This document shows positions 27,870-36,060 of a DNA stretch of 64,000 nucleotides, piece after piece. This DNA is from Brevibacillus fortis (GTDB lineage Bacteria > Bacillota > Bacilli > Brevibacillales > Brevibacillaceae), in contig NZ_PXZM01000039.1 in the NCBI RefSeq assembly GCF_003013395.1, positions 95,858-159,857 on the forward strand, in the 5' to 3' direction. The notes beneath the pieces were generated by a model. That model had not been told where the DNA came from, did no database searches, and worked only from the letters and a program-made list of their open reading frames with translations. The position numbers were made by a program, and so were the translations under genes. The first letter of the stretch is position 1; each line of letters opens with the position of its first letter.

Positions 27870-29285
27870 CTATTTAAACCGTTCCAGGGACCATTTTCGA
27901 AAGCGATTCAAAAAAGAGACGGCCTGTGCCCGGGTGAGCAGCGAGTAAGGCATGAACCATTTTTCTTTCTCTTCCGCGTTGGATGACGATACCTCGTACA
28001 TATGATTGACGACAGCGGCTCCATCGACGAAATTGTTGATCGCAATTCCTTCGATCAAGTAATCTCCGTTGCCAAACCGCTCGTCTTCCATAGAGAGGAC
28101 GGATGGTGCCCACCATGAAGGCTTGCTGCCCGCCATCCCACCGTTTAGCGCAATTTTTTCCCCGGTGTTGCTGTTGTACATATATTTTTCGCGCCCGACA
28201 TCTTCAAAACGGGTGCTCGTCTCTTTGACATACAAGAAATGCACGTTTTTACCTGCCTCAAGCGGCATGTTAAACAGTACCGTATGATCATCAAATTCTT
28301 GATAGTCCGAGCTTTTCACCGTATTTCCATCCACTTTGACGGCAAGCAGCTTTTTGCCCGCTGGATAGGTACCGTTCAGACGAAAAACACGTTGCCCCTC
28401 GTATGCCGAGTGGGATTCATCCAGCCGCTGTGTGGGAGGCTGTGAATCCGTAAAGCGTTGGTAAAAGGAGCGCCGAAGCCGGTCAATGAGCAGAAAAGCC
28501 TCTGCCCGATTGATGTAGGCGTTGGGAAAGAAGCGGTCATTTCTCCAAACGCCAGAGCTTTTCACTGAAAAATATCCGCCTCGCATAAACAGAGCACCGT
28601 TTTCGTAGCTGTTGTAGATGAAGCGCACCTGTACGCCGTTTAGATTGTAAGGAAGGTAAATCGTGGCTCCAGGAGCAGGACTGACCATGTAGACGTCTTG
28701 CTTGAGTCCGATATATTTTTTGGCGAGGTCTTGGGCAGGTGTCGATTTCCATTCTTCTTCCGGCACATCGATTCGCTTCAAGGAGCGTCCATATGCGTAC
28801 AAATACTCATTGAATTGGCGGCTAAACGGATTGTAGAAATACGTGTCTCCATTATCAAGGCGTTTGTTCGGGTAAGCGAAGGAAGAGGAATTGGGGGAAA
28901 TCGGTTTGCCAAAACGGTCCAAGGCAGGCTTGCCGAAGCTGGAAAACGCAACAACCGAGTTGGCAGATGGTGCGTAATACAGCTCGACGTCCGTTTTGTT
29001 CGGGTCTGTTTGATTCGGCCGAATTTCTTTGAAAAGGGTTTGCGTGCCATCAATATAGACAAAGACGGGGTTATCTGCACTCGGTGTCAATTTGGCTGCG
29101 AGCGTAAATACTTTTTGTCCGATGGAGCCCTTTTGTTCCTCATACAAGTAAGGAGCATTGCTTTCAAAGGAGCCATAAGCAATTCCTTGAATGAACGGTT
29201 CTCCGTCAGCCATCAAATAATTGCTGGCCTCCATTACTTCATTAAAAAACCAGTCTTTTTCATTCACATCAGCCCAGCTGATCAT
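27870..29285 (-). CDS. SLH-domain tail protein
   Basis: 471 residues from ATG 29285; GGAGG lies exactly 8 bases upstream, whereas ATG 29291 and GTG 29294 are too close to or within the ribosome binding site. The N-terminus (WADVNEKDWFFNEVMEA) and two later parts (INRAEAFLLIDRLRR; FEDVG, then SLLTRAQAVSFLNRFRKW) carry S-layer-homology hallmarks: aromatic D-V-x-x-W starts and T/N-R-A-x-A-x-x-F/L endings. SLH domains normally bind pyruvylated secondary cell-wall polymer. No signal peptide is seen, unlike a secreted S-layer protein. It sits inside the tail operon directly before the hub, so the SLH units are probably displayed by the particle. Confidence 0.75.
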   Translation of the reverse strand: MISWADVNEKDWFFNEVMEASNYLMADGEPFIQGIAYGSFESNAPYLYEEQKGSIGQKVFTLAAKLTPSADNPVFVYIDGTQTLFKEIRPNQTDPNKTDVELYYAPSANSVVAFSSFGKPALDRFGKPISPNSSSFAYPNKRLDNGDTYFYNPFSRQFNEYLYAYGRSLKRIDVPEEEWKSTPAQDLAKKYIGLKQDVYMVSPAPGATIYLPYNLNGVQVRFIYNSYENGALFMRGGYFSVKSSGVWRNDRFFPNAYINRAEAFLLIDRLRRSFYQRFTDSQPPTQRLDESHSAYEGQRVFRLNGTYPAGKKLLAVKVDGNTVKSSDYQEFDDHTVLFNMPLEAGKNVHFLYVKETSTRFEDVGREKYMYNSNTGEKIALNGGMAGSKPSWWAPSVLSMEDERFGNGDYLIEGIAINNFVDGAAVVNHMYEVSSSNAEEKEKWFMPYSLLTRAQAVSFLNRFRKWSLERFK

Positions 29286-29302
29286 TTTCATCACCTCCTA
29301 TA

Positions 29303-29312
29303 TAGAGTAGAC
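29303..29312 (-). promoter_or_regulatory. GTCTAnnCTA motif, copy 2
   Basis: Leftward strand CTGTCTACTCTATATAGG directly upstream of the ribosome binding site of the SLH protein gene, in the short gap after the distal-tail gene. The first 16 bases are identical to copy 1. Confidence 0.45.
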
Positions 29313-29333
29313 AGAAACCCGGAACAGCCTTAG

Positions 29334-29945
29334 CTATTCACGAATCATCCGTTCTACGAGCCGCCTTGTCCGATTCAAAAAAGCAATAAATTCGGCGCGT
29401 GTCACAAAATCGTTGGGGCGGAAGTAAATGACGGGCTTTCCGTCACGGGTAATGACTGTGATCAGCCCAAGATCGGCCATTTCCTCGATGTTTTTCTGCG
29501 CCCAATGCCCCTCGATATCTTGAAACTGGAACCGTGATTCGCGCTCGATCGAGTCTTTTTTGATGAGGATTAGATCGACAGTTACGCTGTAGCGCCGTCC
29601 TGCCTCAAGCACATGGGGGGTGATGGATTCTGCGCTTCCGAGGAAAATGCTTCCCTTTTCATCGTAAAACTTGTGGGTCCAGCCTGCGTAGCTCAAGTAA
29701 TGGTTGTACGATTCCTTGTCTGGAAAAAGTAAGGTCAATGAACACTGGTAGCTGCTAAAGCCGGAGTGGTGGATGTGCGAGGGAGCGTTGATGATTTTGA
29801 TTTCGCGCAAGGAAGGCTGGGGACTTGGCGGAGCATATGGCTCGATGAGTCGGGCGTTTACTTCGATAAACTCAAAGCCTGTATCGACGAACAGCTTTTT
29901 TTTGTAGCGCTGATTAGCAGTGCCAAAGGCGTATTGTTGGGTCAT
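29334..29945 (-). CDS. Distal-tail-like protein fused to a C-terminal SLH domain
   Basis: 203 residues. Residues 1-140 have the position (first gene after the tape measure) and beta-rich style of a Dit/XkdP-like distal tail or baseplate subunit (FVDTGFEFIEVNARLIEPY, YNHYLSYAGWTHKFYDEKG). Residues ~140-203 form a textbook SLH domain: FQDIEGHWAQKNIEEMADLG, then FRPNDFVTRAEFIAFLNR. Start ATG follows GGAGGTACAACG. A cytosolically made tail subunit with an SLH tail is unusual and suggests that the tip docks to SLH-binding wall polymer. No signal peptide. Confidence 0.78.
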   Translation of the reverse strand: MTQQYAFGTANQRYKKKLFVDTGFEFIEVNARLIEPYAPPSPQPSLREIKIINAPSHIHHSGFSSYQCSLTLLFPDKESYNHYLSYAGWTHKFYDEKGSIFLGSAESITPHVLEAGRRYSVTVDLILIKKDSIERESRFQFQDIEGHWAQKNIEEMADLGLITVITRDGKPVIYFRPNDFVTRAEFIAFLNRTRRLVERMIRE

Positions 29946-29957
29946 CGTTGTACCTCC

Positions 29958-32900
29958 TTACAATCTCGTGTAGCTCGTGGCGATGCCGGAGCGGACTTGT
30001 TGGCTCAATTCGGTAGAAAGGCTTGCTTGTGTACTGCGAACGGCTTCGCTGACGGTCGAGCCGATGCGTTGGAGGTCAGCTTCTGTTCCACTCATTTTGT
30101 CGATGGTAATGTTCACGTTGCTGCCGCCGCCATAGGTAAGGTCGTAGGTGTTATGTGTTGCATTTGCGGTTTGCATACCCCAGTAGGTAAGCGGCTGCAA
30201 GCCGTCGGGCATGTTGAAGGTTCCTTTGGTGGGCTGCTTGGACATATGCAGGGATACGAGATTGTCGTACTTGGCTTTTTCGAGACCTTTTTTAAAGCTT
30301 TCGATGTTTTTCTTGTGTGTTTCGTTATTTTGGTTCTCTGCCAAAAGACGATCCATTTCAGAACTCGTCGCATCAAAAGTCTCATTGATACTGCGTAAAT
30401 ATTCGTCATCTAGCTTCTTTACTACTTCAGAATTTGCGCTGTGACCAGCTAAGATTGCTTTGTTCCTGTCAATGGAGTGTTGAAGTTCTATACCTTCCAG
30501 ATCAGAGCTTAACTTGTCCTTCGCGGATTCAATTTTGGTGCTGGCTGTATGGTTGGTTTTATCGAGGTTATTTTTGGCGATAGAAGCATCTAAATTAGCG
30601 ATTACTGATTCTACTATCCCAGAGGCATCTGTACCCTTAGGGATTTTCGCTAATACCGTTTTAAAATAGGCTAAGTGTTCATTCTGTTTCGTATTAATAC
30701 CACTGTAGTAGTCATCATAAGCTTTCAGCATTTCTGGAGAATCTTCGGATTTACCTTGTTCTAGAAGAGTTGCCTGCGTTTTCTCTAATTTGGCTTTTAA
30801 CTCGCCTTCCGCTAAAGAGAGTTTTTCCAGGTGATACCCAACGACTTCTTTGCCATGTTCGAGTGTCTTGACTTCATCCCATGAAGGTAGTGGAGTATCG
30901 TCCAGTTTGTATCCATCTCCATCAACATCAATAAGTTTAGAGTGCTTTTCTTTCTCGTTATTCTTTTTAATCTCGGATTTGACATTTTCAAGCGTGAGTT
31001 GAGCTTCCTTGTCTCCTAGCTGAAAGCTATTCTCCAACTGTTGTTTGAGTTCAGGACCATCATATTTGTAAGCAGCTTCTAAAGCGTTATAGTAATCGCC
31101 CCATGAAGGAGCAGTGCCACCCATGAAGTTGATCAGACCATCTGTAATACCAGAAGCAGCGGTACCGGCAAAAAATAAATGCTTTAAACCTGGAGGCATT
31201 TTATCAAAATTATTGATGTCAGCCACTAGACCTTTTTGATTTTCTAAGGCTCTGCTTTGTCTCTGGGTATCGGACATAAACATAGGCTGCAACCAATCTT
31301 TGTTAAGACTGTCCAGTAGAGTAAGTGCCGTAACACCGATGGCTATGCCAGGGATACCTTTACCTAACTTTACGATGTTTTTTAATCCTTTTCGCCAGCC
31401 TGGTACACCCTTAGCTGCATCATCGACAGCCGTTGAAGCAGCTTTGCTGGCTTTGGATGGAGCTTTCGGAGTGGAGTCTGACTCATCCGTATCGCTCGCC
31501 TTTTCGGCAGATTTCAATCTATATTTAAATTTGGATTTAGGTTTAGATGCAGAATCGGATTCAGATTCAGATTCTTTCTCATCCTCCTTCTTTTTGCCTT
31601 TGAAGTACTTTTCCCGTATCTTCGTCTTGAAATCACCCGAGAACTCCTCAAAAAGAAGAGCAGCGACAGGGGCGAGTCTGCTAGCGGTAGAGGATGAACT
31701 GCTTGCGGCTGCAGCCGCGGGAGCAGCCTGAGGACCCGTTGCGGCATTCGGAGGTTTGGGTACAGCCGTGGACAGTGCTTCTGTCAATTCCTTCAAGGCT
31801 TCCCGTGTTTTCTGGAGTTGTTCCTCCTGCTGTTTTAAATCGCTTGTCATGTCCGTGATCTGCTGGTCGGTCGTGACAGACGTATCAGCAAGGGCACGCA
31901 GCTTCTCATCCAGCGAAGAGACGGAAGGAATTAAAGAGGTAATCGTACTCTGCAATCCACCGAATGCGCGCTGTACCAAAAGGATTCGGCTGGTGAGCAA
32001 ATGTGCCTGACGCTCTACATCGCGCATCTTCCGTCTGAGCAAATCCAACTGTTCAAGCAGCTTTTTCTCTTCCGCAATCAATGCCTTTAACAATCGATCA
32101 TTGTACGGATACAGCTCTTGTACCCTTTTCTGTTCCAACCTGTTGCGAATCAATCGAGTGCGGCTAGCCTGATAGGAGGACAGATTTTGCAATTGCCACG
32201 ACTGGATTTCCATCGCTTCTTGTGTAAAGGGAGAAGAGGATTGACCAAGCATTGTGGTAACGCGTTCTTGTCTTCGCTGCTCACTTCCTTCATGAAGATT
32301 GCGCCGGGCTTTGACGTAGGCAGCTTTTCCTCCGTATTGATCCGTAGCATTTTTAAACAGACGAACAGCAAGCGTTAATTGGCTCTGGCTTTCTCGCATG
32401 CGCTGAAGTAGGTGGACCAAAAGAGTAGGAAAGCTCCCTGGCTGATTTTTAAACAGATCAAATGCTTCAAGGGATGCTGACTGCCAAATGGTTTGCATCT
32501 GGTTTTGGGGAGCAAGAGGGTCATCTGGTAACAGAGCTGCTTTCTCCCGAATATCGGCTACAGTTGCATGCGGGTCATTGGATTTGCGAGAAGACGTATA
32601 GTAGGCTCTGGTTACGTCTTCAAGGCTGACGGCATGTGTTAGCGCGATATCCCGCAGGTCTTGTTTGACTCCTGTTCGCAAGTATTCGCGCAAACCAAGT
32701 GCTTCTTCTTCCACTTGTTTTTGATCCGTCGTTCGTCCTGAAACGCGTGCCTGCGCCAAATCCATCATGTTTGTATCTTTGAACAAAAAATTACGCTCTG
32801 CCCTCTTTAACAGGCGGTTCAAAGATTTCGCTGACTCCCAATTTTCGATATCCATCGAGTTGATAAGCGTGTGAAGGCCGCTGCTCATCATGTTTCGCAA

Positions 32901-33272
32901 CACATCTACAGCAGCATCTTCCCATGCTTGTGGACGAAGGGTGTTTCTTGTGCCGTAGGACTTTTCTGTTCTTTTAACGGGAGCATCAGGAAAAGTAGCG
33001 AAGCGGAACGGGGAAATGGCTCCTGTACTTACGGATTGCCGGGAAGCAGGAGCAGCATGGGAAACAGGCTGAGACACGTACTTACGGGAAAAGCTGAGCG
33101 GCTTCGACTCAATGTCGCGAATAATCTGGCGCAATTCATACAGCTGCTGATGCATGGCTTGAAAAAATGGTGTAGCTTGCTGGGCTCGAAATGGGGATGC
33201 CGGCTGTTCTACAGAACTCCGTGCAGCACTCGTTATGGAGCGGAGGGCATCGGTCAAGCGTTGAGTTTCCAT
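29958..33272 (-). CDS. Tail tape measure protein
   Basis: About 1104 residues from ATG 33272, nine bases after AGGAAGG. Predominantly helical, with long coiled coils (KALIAEEKKLLEQLDLLRRK), an Ala/Ser-rich linker and a Lys/Glu/Ser-rich region near residues 530-640, one hydrophobic stretch (IPGIAIGVTALTLLDSL), further coiled coils and a phage-typical C-terminus. Tape measures set tail length and pass through the tube. At about 1.5 angstrom per residue (known rule) it would specify a tail of roughly 160 nm. It lies between the chaperone pair and the distal-tail protein, the standard order. Confidence 0.85.
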   Translation of the reverse strand: METQRLTDALRSITSAARSSVEQPASPFRAQQATPFFQAMHQQLYELRQIIRDIESKPLSFSRKYVSQPVSHAAPASRQSVSTGAISPFRFATFPDAPVKRTEKSYGTRNTLRPQAWEDAAVDVLRNMMSSGLHTLINSMDIENWESAKSLNRLLKRAERNFLFKDTNMMDLAQARVSGRTTDQKQVEEEALGLREYLRTGVKQDLRDIALTHAVSLEDVTRAYYTSSRKSNDPHATVADIREKAALLPDDPLAPQNQMQTIWQSASLEAFDLFKNQPGSFPTLLVHLLQRMRESQSQLTLAVRLFKNATDQYGGKAAYVKARRNLHEGSEQRRQERVTTMLGQSSSPFTQEAMEIQSWQLQNLSSYQASRTRLIRNRLEQKRVQELYPYNDRLLKALIAEEKKLLEQLDLLRRKMRDVERQAHLLTSRILLVQRAFGGLQSTITSLIPSVSSLDEKLRALADTSVTTDQQITDMTSDLKQQEEQLQKTREALKELTEALSTAVPKPPNAATGPQAAPAAAAASSSSSTASRLAPVAALLFEEFSGDFKTKIREKYFKGKKKEDEKESESESDSASKPKSKFKYRLKSAEKASDTDESDSTPKAPSKASKAASTAVDDAAKGVPGWRKGLKNIVKLGKGIPGIAIGVTALTLLDSLNKDWLQPMFMSDTQRQSRALENQKGLVADINNFDKMPPGLKHLFFAGTAASGITDGLINFMGGTAPSWGDYYNALEAAYKYDGPELKQQLENSFQLGDKEAQLTLENVKSEIKKNNEKEKHSKLIDVDGDGYKLDDTPLPSWDEVKTLEHGKEVVGYHLEKLSLAEGELKAKLEKTQATLLEQGKSEDSPEMLKAYDDYYSGINTKQNEHLAYFKTVLAKIPKGTDASGIVESVIANLDASIAKNNLDKTNHTASTKIESAKDKLSSDLEGIELQHSIDRNKAILAGHSANSEVVKKLDDEYLRSINETFDATSSEMDRLLAENQNNETHKKNIESFKKGLEKAKYDNLVSLHMSKQPTKGTFNMPDGLQPLTYWGMQTANATHNTYDLTYGGGSNVNITIDKMSGTEADLQRIGSTVSEAVRSTQASLSTELSQQVRSGIATSYTRL

Positions 33273-33290
33273 GAATATCACCTTCCTCAA

Positions 33291-33331
33291 AAGAAAAATC
33301 CCGTTCTGGTCTTAGAATAGACAGAAACGGG
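33291..33331 (-). terminator. Hairpin with T-tract before the tape measure gene; motif copy 3 in its loop
   Basis: Leftward strand CCCGTTTCTG pairs with CCAGAACGGG and is followed by ATTTTTCTTTT, a typical intrinsic terminator directly after the chaperone genes. The loop contains the third GTCTAnnCTA copy (33313-33322, GTCTATTCTA), so termination and the putative start signal are superimposed. Confidence 0.6.
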
Positions 33332-33625
33332 TTATAGACCACCTAACACTTTGCCAAGTACGGCAATATCGTCTTCGGAAATTTCCTGATAGTCTTGCGA
33401 GTTGGAGGCATGGGGAGAGTTGGCAGCAGAATTCGTTCCCTGTCTTCTCAAGAAAGGAAGTCCCATGCGCGTCTCTACCTCAAATTGAATATATTTGTTC
33501 ACTCTCTTCATTAATTCTGCTACTTGGGGAAGGGTGTACTCCCAAATATCCCATTTCTTCAATCCACAGTCCTTATGGAGATGAAAAAATAGATCGCCCC
33601 AATCAAGTGGCTCACCAGATTCCAT
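33332..33625 (-). CDS. Tail assembly chaperone, -1 frameshift extension (gpT-like part)
   Basis: An open frame without a good ribosome binding site of its own. It is continuous, without a stop, with the -1 frame entered at the slippery heptamer A AAA AAG (33670-33664) at the end of the upstream gene; the stop codon of that gene immediately follows the heptamer. The joined product would be 244 residues (134 from the upstream gene plus 110). This matches the G/GT arrangement known in lambda-like and many Gram-positive siphophages, where the extended protein helps to assemble the tail tube around the tape measure. The extension itself includes WDIWEYTLPQVAELMKRVN. Confidence 0.8.
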   Translation of the reverse strand: MESGEPLDWGDLFFHLHKDCGLKKWDIWEYTLPQVAELMKRVNKYIQFEVETRMGLPFLRRQGTNSAANSPHASNSQDYQEISEDDIAVLGKVLGGL

Positions 33626-33660
33626 ATCGCGAATGGTGGAACTGTCACCCTCGCCACTCT

Positions 33661-34065
33661 CTACTTTTTTAAGCCGTTTAGACCAATTAAAATGTTAATA
33701 AGCTTTTTGGCCGTCTCCAAATCACAATGTTCATCCAAGTACTCGCGAGTGACTGTAGGGTAGTTGCGGAAGCCCAGAAGCAGGATATCGAATAAATCTT
33801 CTTCTTTGTTTTCGAACGGGAGAAAATTGAGAATGATCGCATCGATATGGATGGTTCCCAGCTTTTTCATCAGGATTCGGGCATCTTTTAAGGTCACAGG
33901 CGGAATCCGGTAGGCTTTGCCGTCACGCAGCATGATTTCACTATCATCTTCAAAGAAAATAGCTTCTACCAGATCAGCATCCTGCTGTTTTTTGATACGT
34001 TCTACAGCTTCCTGGTTCATCATTTCTGCGTGTTTTTTTTCCAGATCTTCTTGGTGGTTTAGCAT
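33661..34065 (-). CDS. Tail assembly chaperone (gpG-like), frameshift donor
   Basis: 134 residues, mostly helical and charged, with text typical of small tail chaperones (EIMLRDGKAYRIPPVTLKDA, LDEHCDLETAKKLINILIG). It lies between the tail tube and tape measure genes, as expected. Start ATG follows AAGGAGGGA. Its final codons TTA AAA AAG TAG carry the slippery sequence A AAA AAG for a -1 frameshift into the 33332-33625 frame. Thus two products are expected, short and long, in a fixed ratio. Confidence 0.82.
   Translation of the reverse strand: MLNHQEDLEKKHAEMMNQEAVERIKKQQDADLVEAIFFEDDSEIMLRDGKAYRIPPVTLKDARILMKKLGTIHIDAIILNFLPFENKEEDLFDILLLGFRNYPTVTREYLDEHCDLETAKKLINILIGLNGLKK
33664..33670 (-). 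promoter_or_regulatory. Programmed -1 frameshift slippery site
   Basis: A AAA AAG, the most efficient class of bacterial -1 slippery heptamer (known from dnaX), is in phase with the upstream frame and is followed at once by its TAG stop. The -1 frame is open to 33332. Confidence 0.82.
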
Positions 34066-34184
34066 GGAAAAATCCCTCCTTGTACAATCCGAGAAATCAT
34101 CAGTAAAATTTATCCACTTGCTGAATGTGATTTCGTTCGCTATGATTCGTTGTAAGTTATTCCCTTTTTAAAAGAGCAAGGCAA

Positions 34185-34211
34185 GAGCGAAGAGCATGAT
34201 GCCCTCCACTC
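34185..34211 (-). promoter_or_regulatory. Long hairpin between tail tube and chaperone genes
   Basis: On the leftward RNA a 13-base arm GAGTGGAGGGCAT pairs fully (with several G-U pairs) with ATGCTCTTCGCTC. CTCTTTTAAAAA follows after a gap, so it may be a partial terminator or mRNA stabiliser that keeps tube protein in excess over the downstream proteins. The 168-base gap holds no gene that I can see. Confidence 0.5.
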
Positions 34212-34233
34212 AGCCTGCTTAACCTCGAAAGAT

Positions 34234-35085
34234 TTACACTTTTTTGGTCGATACGAAGCGTTTCACACTGCCTAGCTTGCCATCTGCTCGCTCTGGATCA
34301 ATAACGGACAAGGAAATAGCGGAAGTGCTGGCTGTGGAACGTGCCGCATCGATCGAGAAGCTGCCTTTTGCCATGCAAGAGAACAGCTCTGTTTCAATGC
34401 CTGCATAGGTTCCGTCCTTTTGCAGGAAGGAGCCGTGATGGACGACATGAACAGGGAATGGTACTTCATCCATCAAAATATCGACTACGTCTACGGTTTC
34501 GATTCGCTGATAGTTGAAGGCCACATCTTCATTCACGAGGGCTGGAGAGAAGATGAGACGAGTTTTATTTTCACTGCCATCCTTGAAAGTATCCACCATG
34601 AATTCGTCAGCTTTTGGAGCAGCAGACGTGCTCAAGCTAACTTGTTTCAAAAGACGATTGCTATTTTTCAGACGAACAGCAAATCCGCCGCCATTGAAGA
34701 GGGTACCGCCAAAGTCAACTTCACAAACACCAGCGTCGCCTGTGGATGCAGAACGATCCAGACTACCAGCTGTGACTGCTTTTTGCTCACCCAGCACATA
34801 CACATAGTCGCTCTTTTGTTCTTGCAGCTTGGAGCCCATCATGAGCTCAAGCGCAGCCAGATCAAATTTGGCATCCGTTGCGGTAATCTCAATGCTTTTT
34901 GATTTGACGAGAGTGTCAATGGCGAAGAGTCCATCGCCGCCAAAGATATCCTCCATTTCAACATTCATGTCAATTTTCAGGTCCTGCATATTACCAAGCG
35001 TAATGACTTCGACGCCATTTCCATCTTTGGAAGCGCGTTTGGCAAGAAATTGACCGACACCTTTGATAATCATTTTTTTAGACAA
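34234..35085 (-). CDS. Major tail tube protein
   Basis: 283 residues, beta-rich, soluble. Text such as VITLGNMQDLKIDMNVEMED, MEDIFGGDGLFAIDTL and VKSKSIEITATDAKFDLAAL is typical of siphophage-like tail tube subunits, and position (after the tail terminator, before G/GT chaperones and tape measure) is the standard one. TTG start at 35085 has AGGAG nine bases upstream. No tail sheath gene neighbours it, so the tail is inferred to be non-contractile. Confidence 0.8.
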   Translation of the reverse strand: MSKKMIIKGVGQFLAKRASKDGNGVEVITLGNMQDLKIDMNVEMEDIFGGDGLFAIDTLVKSKSIEITATDAKFDLAALELMMGSKLQEQKSDYVYVLGEQKAVTAGSLDRSASTGDAGVCEVDFGGTLFNGGGFAVRLKNSNRLLKQVSLSTSAAPKADEFMVDTFKDGSENKTRLIFSPALVNEDVAFNYQRIETVDVVDILMDEVPFPVHVVHHGSFLQKDGTYAGIETELFSCMAKGSFSIDAARSTASTSAISLSVIDPERADGKLGSVKRFVSTKKV

Positions 35086-35164
35086 TGAAAGTCACTCCTT
35101 CTAGATAGGGAATTTGGGTGTTGTTGCTGAATCGTGTGGAACGGGAATCGCGATCAGCTTGTCA

Positions 35165-35174
35165 TAGGATAGAC
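35165..35174 (-). promoter_or_regulatory. GTCTAnnCTA motif, copy 4
   Basis: Leftward strand CCCCGTCTATCCTATGACAA, about 80 bases before the tail tube start codon and just after the tail terminator gene. It shares CTATGA with copy 5. Confidence 0.45.
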
Positions 35175-35189
35175 GGGGTTTTGAAATGT

Positions 35190-35621
35190 CTAACAAACTT
35201 GCAAAGTAAACTTCGTGATCAGCGTGAAACAGTACGCAGAGGAATGGCCCGTATCGGATTCCTGCTGCGAGACAACATACGTGTCCAAACCTTCTATTCC
35301 ATTCATCGATAAGCTTTTACCGTCTAAGAGATGGAAAAGGCGGCTCGCGATTTGATGCGCCAGCTCGACATCATCAGGTGTGAGCACATCTAATCTGAAA
35401 AAGCTGGTGAGAAGGAGAGGATTGTCGGTGTCGCGCTTTCCGGAGGTTGCGTAGAAGGAAAGGAGAGGCTTCGACACCTCAGATAGCTGAGCGAGCTTTC
35501 TTTGCTTGATAAGCTGCCTGGATAAGGAGTCCTTGTCTTCTGGAGCAATTCCTAGTAATGCGAGTAACTGGCTATCCGTAGATAGTAATTCATAGAGATG
35601 ATGATAGAGGTCGACAACCAC
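35190..35621 (-). CDS. Tail terminator-like protein
   Basis: 143 residues from GTG 35621, which is preceded by AAAGGGGGTGA, a near-perfect extended Shine-Dalgarno; a longer TTG version from 35660 is possible. VVDLYHHLYELLSTDSQLLA at the start and a beta-strand-rich end (CFTLITKFTLQVC) fit the small tail terminator/completion family. It is the first gene of the leftward tail arm and precedes the tube gene. In complete phages head-tail connector genes would lie upstream; here the transcription direction switches instead. Confidence 0.6.
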   Translation of the reverse strand: MVVDLYHHLYELLSTDSQLLALLGIAPEDKDSLSRQLIKQRKLAQLSEVSKPLLSFYATSGKRDTDNPLLLTSFFRLDVLTPDDVELAHQIASRLFHLLDGKSLSMNGIEGLDTYVVSQQESDTGHSSAYCFTLITKFTLQVC

Positions 35622-35681
35622 GAATGATTCACCCCCTTTTGCTGAGAATTTTTGGAACAAAATAGGCTCCTTCTACGTTCA

Positions 35682-35691
35682 TAGGTTAGAC
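35682..35691 (-). promoter_or_regulatory. GTCTAnnCTA motif, copy 5, heading the tail operon
   Basis: Leftward strand ATCGGTCTAACCTATGAACG lies in the divergent gap between the tail arm and the regulatory arm, 60 bases before the first tail gene. As the most upstream copy it is the best candidate for the main tail promoter. Confidence 0.5.
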
Positions 35692-35755
35692 CGATGAGGA
35701 AGATGTCTCCCGTGGAATACATATTCAGTCATAAAAAAGCCAGGAGGTCAAAACA

Positions 35756-36010
35756 TTGCGAAGTGAAATGATACAAATCATCATTCAACAGACCAAGGAA
35801 AAAGTTTCTGCGAAAACGCTTGAAGATCATGAAGCTGTTGTAGGGATTATGGCGATGGCCAAGAACTACACGCTGAATGAAGAAAGTGTGCGTACAATTA
35901 TTCACGAGGTTTTTGATGGAGATAAGGAGCGAATGGCAAAGGCATTGACAGTAGCCAGCCATTTCATCGATGAAAGTATGATTCAAAAAATCATTTCAGA
36001 TGTACAGTAA
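35756..36010 (+). CDS. Small helical protein, first gene of the rightward arm
   Basis: 84 residues, no family recognised. Mostly helical (IIIQQTKEKVSAKTLEDHEA, then MAKALTVASHFIDESM). TTG start at 35756 has AGGAGG eight bases upstream. It is transcribed divergently from the tail operon and has its own terminator, so it may be a regulator or early function of the element (inference). Confidence 0.6.
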   Translation: MRSEMIQIIIQQTKEKVSAKTLEDHEAVVGIMAMAKNYTLNEESVRTIIHEVFDGDKERMAKALTVASHFIDESMIQKIISDVQ

Positions 36011-36035
36011 GCCCGCACAGCGGGTTTTTTCTTTT
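36011..36035 (+). terminator. Intrinsic terminator
   Basis: CCCGC-ACA-GCGGG followed by TTTTTTCTTTTT directly after the stop codon of the first rightward gene. Confidence 0.85.
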
Positions 36036-36060
36036 TGGAGGGAGAAACTCATTCGAAACG

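Noticed and set aside
34234..35085. Possibility that this is a contractile (R-type or PBSX-like) tail
   Set aside because: No sheath gene adjoins the tube gene, and the chaperone/tape/distal order fits a siphophage-like tail.
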